Shown piece by piece: positions 56,075 to 64,000 of a stretch of 64,000 bases of DNA (position 1 is the stretch's first letter; each line of letters starts with the position of its first letter). The notes beneath the pieces are model-generated. The model worked only from the letters and a program-made list of their open reading frames with translations, did not search any database and had not been told where the DNA came from. Made by a program: the position numbers and the translations under genes. Source of the stretch: Staphylotrichum longicolle (lineage: Eukaryota > Ascomycota > Sordariomycetes > Sordariales > Chaetomiaceae); NCBI GenBank assembly GCA_019096155.1, contig JAHCVI010000005.1:382468-446467 (forward strand), in the 5' to 3' direction.

Positions 56075-58292
56075 CTACACCAACACGATCCCTTTAACAA
56101 CCAACTCCCATCTCCCATCCACTTCATCACCATCTCCGTCCGCACCCTTGATCCCATCGCCCACGACAAAATTATCACAGTCCACCAAGCAGACCCCCAC
56201 CCCAACCTCAATGCCGTACTCCCTAATTGGCACAGCATCCGCCTCCACCCGCTCATACAACGCCGGAAACAAGCACAACTTAACCCTCTCCCCACCTCCC
56301 CCCTCCTCCATTTCCCCTCCCCCTCCTCCATTTCCCCTCCCCATGCTCCCCTTTCTTGCAGTCCTTCTTCCCTTTCTTCCTCATCTGCCCCCTCACAGGC
56401 ACAAACGCGCCCCACCCCTGCCCATCCCGGACCATTGTCCCAGCATCAAACACCACCCCCGGCCTGAAGAACACAAGCCTGTATTTATTCCGCGCCAGCA
56501 CCAGGCTGGTCTTGAGCTGCAGCGCGCGGGTAAAGGGGTCTCTAAACACTCGCGCGACGGGGTCGTCGGCCGTGTTTGCCGATGTCAGGGGTGGGTATAC
56601 TGCGTCCGTGTCTGTGTCGGTGTCCATGTCCACCTCCATGCCCAAGTCGGTGCCGAGAACGGTTTCGTCGTTTGCGGAGAGGAGGTGGGATAGGGAGTGG
56701 GAGAACTGCGTGGAGAGGCGGTTCGCGGTGGCGGGGAGGAAATGGGATTGGAAGTAAGGGGAGGTGGTGACGGAGTGGGAGGCGAGGGTGTCGAGGTTGG
56801 TGAGGGTTTGCGGGCCGGCTAGTGCAAAAAAGTCAGTTGCGTACGGTTGGGGTGGTGCGGATACGGGGAAGGGGGGAGGTGCACTTCTGGTGAGGATATG
56901 GTGCCGATAGTGGTCGAGTAGAGGGGTTTCTCGGGCGAGAAAGTCTGGGAATTTGGATGTGAAGACTAGATCGCTGATGGCCGCGCCGGCAAGGGCTGTG
57001 GCGAGGTGGAAGTCAGATATGTCGGTGCTTATGGCCAGAGATAGGAGGCGGTTGAAGGAACACCCGGCCAGGCGCTGCGCCCAAGCGTTTGTCTCTTTGC
57101 TCTCTTGATGATCGCCATTGTTGTCGGCCGAAGCTGGAGGGATCGTAATCTCGACCGATGAGCAGGCATCTTTGAGCTCTGTGGCGATCAACTGGAATTC
57201 TTGCCAGATCGTTCTGTCTGTGGGTCTGAGGGACTTTGTTTCCAGCTGGGCGATGATCCGCCGCTGGCTCGTGATGTTCTCGAGTTGGCCCTTGAGCACA
57301 GAGTTCTCGTATCGAAGGTCTCGCTGCATTGTAACGTCGTCGCGATATTCGGCCGCTTTGCGCGCACTTTGCCGGATTTGCCCGCATTCAAACTCGGCTG
57401 CCGATAGCCGGTTTGAGAGTGTGAAGATGTGGTGTTTTTGTTCGAGATTCTCCGTCAGGACCATTTGTAGCTCTCGATCCTTGGCCTCGAGCTTTTGTTC
57501 CAGCGCCTGTATTCTCGTGTCAAAGTCCGCTGACCGAGGTGCTGTATTCGAAGAAGCATGATGGGTGGCTTCTGGAGATGCCGCTGTGCCATTTTCTGTC
57601 TTCACCCTTAGACGTGCGGACGCCCTGTTGGTTCGAGTTGGCCTTTGGACTTTGCCGCGACTTCTGGAGCTTGATTTTTGACGTCTTCTCTGCTTTACCT
57701 AAAAGACATTAGTTTCCGACCGCACCATAGTCTAGAGGAGTGTGAATTGAGTGATTACCGGAGTCACCGGCTTCTCGTCTGTCTTGTCCTCCGTCTTATC
57801 AACTTGTCCAGCAAAATCGCCGAGGTCCTCAAACTCTGGGGTTGCATGAAGAGAGAGAGTCGACGTATCCGAACGCTGGCAACGATTTGGTGAAAGCGTG
57901 TATGATCGAGATGCCGATTTCAGAGGAGTGTCAACCAACCAGTCAAAACTCTGCGGCGTCGCAATCTGCTTCATCTCCTGTTCAAAGTTTTCGTAATCCC
58001 TTTCACGGTACCCAACCAGAAAGATAGATCCTTCAGAGAGAAAAGTCTCGAAGTCATCCTTTCCCCCCGAGCGCCCATAAGCCTTCCATTCGTTCTCAAG
58101 TCCCTTTCGAATCTGCGCAGCTGTCACTTCCTGTCCCGTCGTCTTGGATAAGTGGCCAATTGCTGTCCTATAAAGATCGACTTTGTGTTGCAGCGAGTAA
58201 TCCAAACACGCGATAAGTTTGTTTCTATTGCTCCTCGTCCAAGAGAACCTCGCTGGCTTTGGTCCGTCGCTACGTCTTGCTTTCCTGGCCAT
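56075..58292 (-). CDS. Coiled-coil protein with Myb-like N terminus; C-terminal frame set by a 20-bp repeat
   Basis: Exons 58292-57759 and 57698 onward (60-bp intron, donor GTAATC, acceptor TTTTAG). The N terminus (MARKARRSDGPKPARFSWTR, then NRNKLIACLDYSLQHK) resembles a Myb/SANT-like domain. A basic linker and a long coiled coil follow (KLEAKDRELQMVLTENLEQK). A conserved-looking C-terminal domain comes after it (TALQLK-type helix, then VVFDAGTMVRDGQGWGAFVP). As assembled, the frame stops at 56280 just after the repeat at 56301-56340, giving about 650 aa. A second frame downstream encodes a further 60-odd protein-like residues (VKLCLFPALYERVEADAVPI, and IEVGVGVCLVDCDNFVVGDG) to a TAG at 56075. 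One additional 20-bp copy would connect them. Function unknown. Confidence 0.7.
56301..56340. repeat. 20-bp tandem repeat, two perfect copies, in coding DNA
   Basis: Unit CCCTCCTCCATTTCCCCTCC on the plus strand, starting at 56301 and 56321. Twenty is not a multiple of three, so each copy gained or lost changes the downstream frame of the minus-strand gene. No stop appears inside the unit in any minus-strand frame. Confidence 0.9.
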
Positions 58293-58718
58293 CGCGTTGA
58301 TTTGGCAGTCGGTTGCTCTGGATCTTCTGAAGAGATTCGCGAGTTTTCCTCGAGATTCGCGCGAAAAAGTCCTTGCCGATCCCTGCGAGAGCTGAGCTCA
58401 GCCTTGCCCCCCCTGTCTGGCGTCTAGTGTCTCAAGCAGCGCCAACATGCATACTGGCCCATGTATGATTGGTCGACAGCAATGTTATGGCGGTAGTTGC
58501 CACAGAGAGGTCGCTTGGCCCTCATCAATCGGGACTGGTGTGCCTGTTCAGGTTTTGGGCGGGGGAGGGTGGCGGCAGGGTTGGGAAACTGAGGCCGACC
58601 ACGAGGGTGCGGGCGAGATTGGGAGGCTTGCCATGATTCACACTTGTTTATTGTTCCAATTCCAGTATCTCTTCCTTCTCTTGTTCTCTGAACATCTCGC
58701 TTTCTTACGGAGCCGTCG
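58293..58718. promoter_or_regulatory. Divergent promoter region, coiled-coil gene and Hsp70-like gene
   Basis: 426 bp between two outward-facing starts. It must contain both promoters. No clear heat-shock element (nGAAn triplets) was recognised by eye. Confidence 0.4.
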
Positions 58719-61393
58719 ATGCCCGCCATGGACTCCTCAAGAGAGTCCACAGCGACTTTGCCGGGGGATGTTCTCCAGGCCCTCTGCCCTATTGAAGCCC
58801 TCGTGGACACTCTTGAGCCGGAGCAAGTGCCAGACCAACTGCTGGACGCTTCAGAGAATTCCGACGTCTCAATGAGACGTCTTATAATGGCCGTCGATTT
58901 TGGGACCACGTACTCGGCGATTGCGTATGTCGCCCTTGAACCGGGCGAGACGGGCGATTATCTCGATCCCGCGCGCATCCATACCATCCAGAACTATCCC
59001 GCCGACGTCACATTCGGAAGCTTGGACGATGACATGAGAAGCGAGGTACCGACCGAAGTGATATACCCCTTGGATCGAGACTTCCGCAAGAAGGAGAGCT
59101 TGGATACCCAAGAGACAGAGGCTCCACAAAGCGATGTACCGACTCCTGGCACTGGCTTGACTGAAGCGCACGGCGATCCCGGCGACCCCCTGGCAATATT
59201 CGGTGGGCATCGCGATGATGACTCGGATCGAATGTCCATTGACGAAACCACCTCGTTCCGCTGGGGATATGAGACCCATGAGGCCTGGGGCAGGTCCGCA
59301 ACCCACGTGGATCCCAAAAACCGGCCCCTCGCTCGTTTCAAGCTGCTCCTCGACAGTAGCCCAAGAACGCAGACGATTCGAGATGAGTTGAACGTGACTC
59401 TCCAAGAACTCAAGAAAAAGAAAGTCATCAAGGACTCCCTTGATGTCATCGCTGACTTCCTGACCTGTCTTTTGCGTCACGCAAAGTCGGAATTGGAAAA
59501 CGCCGGGCTGTTTGTGGACGACTACAAGCTCGAGACAATCCTCTGCGTTCCGGCCATCTGGAGTCAGAAGGCGTGCAGGGACATGCAGACGGCCATGGCC
59601 AAAGCCATGGGTCGTGCAGGATTTCAGGGCGTCGATGTCAAGAACAACAGTATCGAGAACCTCTTCATTGTCTCGGAGCCAGAAGCAGCCGCAGCGTTTG
59701 TGCTTGGTAACTCGCGCGACATCATGGTAATCTGGCTGTCTCCTTTTTCAGCAAGCGACCAAACGAGTGCGAGGAGTGCTGACGCTGGACACAGCCAGGC
59801 AATACATTTGTCCTGTTGGATGCAGGTAAGACGTGTGCTTTGACTGGTTGTTCGCGCTTTGCACCTTTACTAACACCAGCTAGGAGGAGGAACTGTCGAC
59901 GCCAACACTTACAAAGTGAGCACGACAACGCCCCTGCGGCTGACTCAAGAGGTGGTTCCGCCGGGCGGTATGTATCAAACCAAATCCATCCCCAGGATGA
60001 GAGGTCAGTAGGCTAACATGAGAGTAGGAGGTCTTTACGGATCAAGCTACATCAACGAGAGCTTCCGCGCTCTCCTTCGAGATCTTCTAGCCGATGAAAC
60101 CTACCTTGAGAGCCAAGACAACACCATCAACGCACGCATCGAGAAGATCATGATTCATGATTTTGAGCAGAGACTGAAGCGGGGGTTTGATTGTTACTCA
60201 GCGAAGGGCAACAAATTCTTTGATGTTCCGGGGCTCCGGGCCAACCCCGAAAAGAAGTTTGGTCGAGGGACTCTTCAGATTTCCGTGTACGTCCTCGTCT
60301 GCCACGCCATCTGTCTTGTTTCAGCCAGCTGATTGCTTGTTAGGAGCAAGATTCAAGAGATGTTTCTCGAGCGCATGGACGGCATTGGGTCGGTGATGGA
60401 GGAACAGATCTGCAAGGCCCTGGAAAACCATACTGCGGTTGAGGCGTGTTATCCCACTCCTGTGCGTCTCACGAGTGGACTGAAGTTAACTGTAGCTCAG
60501 AAAGTCCTTCTCATCGGCGGCTTTGCGAGGTCGGTCTCATTGCGAAGATATCTCGGCGATCGTCTCAAGAACTTTTGTCGCCAGAGAAACCTGCCTGTCC
60601 CGACGCTGCTACACCCTCCCAACACGTAGGTCCAAATTCCATCGCCTCACCCAAGTCATACTAACACATCCTAGTGCCACAGCAGTTGCCCGTGGCGCTG
60701 TTCTCCGGGCGATCAACAAAGAGAGAGGCCCGCGGAGGTATGCAAGATCCAGCTACGGAATCCTTCGAACTGAAATATGGGATGAGTTCCCGGAACACAA
60801 AAAGGCGGCGAAAAAGGCCTACGACCGTCACGACGGCCAGCCCTATGCATTTGACACTGTCGACTGGGTGCTCAAACTGGTAACTATCCACCTTGTCTCC
60901 TCCTGTCGAATTTCCAAGCTAACCATTGGTACCAACAAAAGGGACAAGAAGTCGAGCCAGTTTGGACATGCGCCCCGTTTCTCTGCAGCCACACCTTTGA
61001 CTGCTCTCCACCGCAACCTCTGATATGCAGGGAGATCCTCTACGTGTCAGATCGGTCAACGGAGTCGCACTACCAGCTGCGTCACCCGAAAAACGCTGGA
61101 GCAGAAAAGGTGGGCGAGATCGTTGTCGACTTTACTTCTCTGCGCACCGACGGCTTGATCGAACCGGTGGAGCAGGTGATAGGTAAACGCGGCACACTCG
61201 TGGGGAAGAGGCACTACAGGGTGACGTACACGATGGTGATCAAGGTTGTGGACCGGGACTTACGATGTAAGTTGCCTCTTGTCCGTTGTAAAAACGCGAC
61301 TAACATTGGCAAGGCTACGCAATTTACAATGGCGAGGTTAAGAAGAGGTGTAAGATCAATATTGCGTCTGCATTTCGGCCGGGGGTCAAATAG
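58719..61393 (+). CDS. Hsp70-like ATPase of the fungal divergent type (8 exons, 757 aa)
   Basis: Exons 58719-59726, 59795-59825, 59884-59967, 60028-60286, 60344-60625, 60675-60879, 60942-61266 and 61314-61393 total 2274 nt with GT/AG ends. The nucleotide-binding domain starts near residue 57: phosphate-1 IMAVDFGTTYSAIAYV, phosphate-2 LLDAGGGTVD (near 345), adenosine loop VLLIGGFARSVSLRRYLGD. There is a Glu/Asp-rich insert with a low-complexity stretch after the first lobe start (residues about 95-170). The C terminus lacks the classical substrate-binding domain and EEVD. In this fungal family (often annotated 'Hsp70 family protein' or 'actin-like ATPase') the role is unclear. Exon 7 reads through a Cys-rich stretch (VWTCAPFLCSHTFDCSPP) that could instead be an unrecognised intron. 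An ATG at 58728 is an alternative start. Confidence 0.85.
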
Positions 61394-62672
61394 GGGTAGG
61401 GGGTTAGACTGCACGTCGAGATTGTTGAATGGGTGTTGGTCACAGAGATACAAGGTGAAAGTCTTTCTTTCTCTCTAGTCCTTTTCGATTCCTTCACGTT
61501 TTCAAGGAAACAAGAACAGCTAGTGATATATCTTTTTAACATGAACCATCCCCATCCCGCGTAATCACAAACTCCGATCCTCCCGTGTTGCCCCCTCGAC
61601 CCTCCCCGCCTAACCCCGGCCTTGGACTCCAAGAAAGAATTCCTGCCTTTCCATGATTGTCATGGGCATTTCCATCCATAGGCTCACCTGAATCTCGGCC
61701 TTCAAAAATAATCCTCCTCTCCATCATCTCATTCTTCCTTATCGCGGCTGCCCGAGCCACAATCATGATCCTTGCGCTGAGCGCCACACCCTTCATCCAG
61801 GTCTGCTTCGCAGATAAAGCCAAGACCCTTTCCTGCTACCAGGAATGCAACGGCTTGCCGAAGGACGTCAAGAGCCCCCCATGCATTACGACACCCGGGC
61901 ATTTCGCGAGTGCAGTTTTGGCAGGCAGCTGAAACCCGACGCCGATGGTCACCGGTAGGTACTCGATGAGAACGGCATCCCGTCGATCCCTTTGCCGCTA
62001 ATGAAGTTTACCTAACCTTCTGGAAGAACCTCGCGATTAAGGCTTTTGGTCGTGGTCGAGTTCTTCTCTACCTGCCCACGCCTTCTGAAGGCAATTTGCA
62101 GCACGAGAATCCAAGGAGAGTTGGGTTCATTCCAAACCTGAGTTGTCCGTTTACCGGGATTATTTTATCTTCGAACGATCAGAACCCTGGTCATAGGTAA
62201 TCTGTCTCTCGGGAAAGATGGGAAAAAAAGGGAGGGGGAGAGAGAGAGAAGCAAAGGAGGAAGGGAAGAGAAAACACAAAGAAAAATAGCACAACAACGT
62301 CTCAAGTTATGAGATACCATCTAGAAATAAATCACTTTGAACCCACTGACTTATTATCTTCTTTTGTCTCTTTCGCAGGCGAAATTCTCAAGGGTGCAGT
62401 GACCCCTGCCAGAGGGGCGCTTGGCGCTAACGCAGGGGCTACCTCAGCTCCCTTGGCTTCTTAGGCAACTCTCGGCGAATGAAATCGTGAGTCAGGCGAC
62501 TCGGGGTGACCAGATGCAGACGCAGACGGGACCACTTCCCTCTTCGCCTTCCTTCCCTCCTTTCCCCACTTCTCCACTTCTTTACTGCTCCACTGCCTTC
62601 AGGTCTTGGTACCGAAAGGGGAGTGCGACGAGCTTGACGACGATAGCCGCGAGAACCTCGAAAACCGTCTCT
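61394..62672. other. Intergenic, about 1.3 kb
   Basis: No gene supported. Bases 62217-62285 are nearly all purines, and 62530-62590 are pyrimidine-rich ahead of the next gene. Confidence 0.45.
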
Positions 62673-63494
62673 ATGGCTGCAGACTCCGAAGAGAAGTTTG
62701 TTACCTGGGGTGATTTTGTTAGGCTCCGCAGATCTCAAGATAAGCAACTTGCGCGCGAGCTAGCCATTCTTCGCCGGCAGAACGCCAGTCTCCGGCGTGA
62801 ACAGAAAGAACTCAAACTCGACAATCTGCGCATAGCGGCCCGATTCGACAACTACAAGCTGAAAACTCCGTTTCTGAAAATCAAACCCGTTCCTGCATAC
62901 GACCCGAATCGGGTCATTGTCCTGCCGAACCCTGACCTGTTTCCCTGTCACGCCAAAGAGTTCTACGCCTTGAGGCATCCGTCAAATGATCGCCAGCGGG
63001 AGATGTTGTCGTATCTTGTCGACTTCTATGACATTCAACCCTCTGCTCCCAAAGACGGCGGTGGCAAAGAGGAGGCGCGGCCGAATGCGAGCAGCGAAAG
63101 AGCTGTTGAAATGTTAGAGGGGATTCTTGGCCTGGATGAGGACAATCTCATCAAGTTCGCTGAACAAGCCGCTGAGCGCCGGCGCAGTCCCAAGCGATGG
63201 ACCACAAAGCGTGCGCGGCCTCCAGCACTCCGTGAAGATGAGGCAGATCGGCGGCCTTCGAAGGTCAGGCGACGCCAGGCGCCAGCCGAGAAAATTCGCT
63301 CCTCCGGGGAGCTAAGCAATCCCCGGTGGGAATGGAGGCTTGGGACTCGCTCAACACCACCATCACAACGCCTGACGATCAACAACTTGCACAGGGCTCC
63401 TGTAAAGAATACAGGAGGAGTCGCAATGTCCGCATTGCCACAGACCGGCGCCTCAAGCTCAACTCGGCCATTCACGGAGCCCCGGAAACCATAA
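62673..63494 (+). CDS. Leucine-zipper-like orphan protein (273 aa)
   Basis: I start at ATG 62673 (context CTCTATGGC, MAADSEEKFVTWGDFVRLRR). An in-frame ATG at 62514 would add a Pro/Ser stretch encoded by a C/T-rich leader-like DNA. A heptad-like basic coiled coil follows (LARELAILRRQNASLRREQK). A conserved-looking segment comes next (FLKIKPVPAYDPNRVIVLPN), with HPSNDRQREMLSYLVDFYD after it. The tail is very basic, with nuclear-type signals (KRWTTKRARPPALREDE, RRPSKVRRRQAPAEK). It could be a DNA-binding or chromatin protein, but no bZIP DNA-contact signature (NxxAAxxCR) is seen. Function unknown. Confidence 0.65.
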   Translation: MAADSEEKFVTWGDFVRLRRSQDKQLARELAILRRQNASLRREQKELKLDNLRIAARFDNYKLKTPFLKIKPVPAYDPNRVIVLPNPDLFPCHAKEFYALRHPSNDRQREMLSYLVDFYDIQPSAPKDGGGKEEARPNASSERAVEMLEGILGLDEDNLIKFAEQAAERRRSPKRWTTKRARPPALREDEADRRPSKVRRRQAPAEKIRSSGELSNPRWEWRLGTRSTPPSQRLTINNLHRAPVKNTGGVAMSALPQTGASSSTRPFTEPRKP

Positions 63495-63835
63495 CGCCTC
63501 TCTACACCATGATTTTCATTCCCTCGTCTTCCTTTGTTCATGCAGCTATGTTATCGTTGAATTATTCCGCGCACCTGTCTCTTTACATTCATTTGGCTGG
63601 GTTTTGGTCAGTATGCTCCACATTGCTGCAATGGTCACGGTTGGGGGACTTTCCATTGGCTTGGAGCTTGGATTTGTGGGCAGTGCTTTGTATTCATTAA
63701 TAATAAGGTATTATCTCATAAGTACGCGAAAAGTGTCCGATCCGGATCATAAGACCACCTCTCCAGTTTCAAATCCAAGATAGTTTCTTCCACAGTGCAA
63801 TCGATTCTACATCACAAACTACCGGTCGCCCGACA
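63495..63835. other. Intergenic, 341 bp
   Basis: Promoter space of the gene cut by the right edge. A TTCATTAATAATAAGGTATT stretch near 63692-63711 is A/T-rich; nothing more. Confidence 0.4.
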
Positions 63836-64000
63836 ATGGCAAGCCGTGCATCCAACAACCCGGGCTCGGCTCCCGGGCCGTTCGTCCCAGGCATTCTCGT
63901 ATCCGAGTTCATTGGCAGGTGTGTTCTCCCAACCTTTGATGGTGTAGATGGTTGATTTTGTGATTGGTGAATCGCATACTCTGATGGGTTGAAATTGACA
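63836..64000 (+). CDS. Putative first exon of a gene continuing past the right edge
   Basis: ATG 63836 (context GACAATGGC) reads MASRASNNPGSAPGPFVPGI then LVSEFIGR, with a donor-like GTGTGT at 63919. The exon would be 63836-63918 (83 nt), followed by intron sequence to the window end. The small sample has coding-like codons. The product cannot be named. Confidence 0.5.

Overview
The window reads as chromosomal DNA of a filamentous ascomycete (Pezizomycotina, probably Sordariomycetes). Evidence: genes carry short introns (mostly 47-129 bp, GTRNGT donors, CTRAC-like branch points, YAG acceptors), coding DNA has GC-rich third positions, and fungal-specific families are present (CFEM/Pth11-type GPCR, LaeA-like methyltransferase, fungal Hsp70-like ATPase). 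There is also a tRNA-Phe with the intron layout of Neurospora-type fungi. I see no rRNA, CRISPR, intact transposon or biosynthetic cluster. Genes lie on both strands in ordinary eukaryotic order, so 'neighbour' here rarely means 'co-functional'.

Layout. 0-9 kb: the 3' part of an FAD monooxygenase, a frame-disrupted gene on the minus strand, an eight-exon CFEM-GPCR, a gene-poor stretch with one orphan coding-like fragment, and a DUF3429/TMEM69-like mitochondrial protein with a long Glu/Lys tail. 9.9-19.6 kb: a complete VPS13 lipid-transfer protein (3207 aa, one intron). 20-26 kb: F-box/LRR-like protein, SRPK-like kinase, zinc-ribbon-like orphan. 26-35.4 kb: a secreted orphan, a LaeA-like methyltransferase with a 13-nt microexon, a tiny membrane protein, an Asn-rich secreted protein, and a 12-cysteine secreted peptide with a Kex2-type KR site. 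37-45.6 kb: LtrA-type membrane protein, F-box-like protein with an acidic minisatellite tail, orphan nuclear-like protein, CE1 esterase, tRNA-Phe. 45.9-64 kb: a repeat-rich disordered protein with several frame breaks, a hexose-type MFS transporter with one missing base near its start, a one-TM micro-protein, a coiled-coil protein whose C-terminal frame depends on a 20-bp tandem repeat, an Hsp70-like ATPase, a coiled-coil orphan, and the first exon of a gene cut by the right edge.

Cross-cutting observations. All exon models below were joined by hand and give total lengths divisible by three, except where stated. Against that background, three genes (1201-2316, 45942-49370, 52857-54555) break frame by single bases in GC-rich or repetitive stretches, and one (56075-58292) at a minisatellite. 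The break types could be assembly indels or real decay; the data here cannot separate the two. The most novel-looking item is the Kex2-bounded 12-Cys peptide, which contains a duplicated C-x3-C-x7-C-x2-C module.
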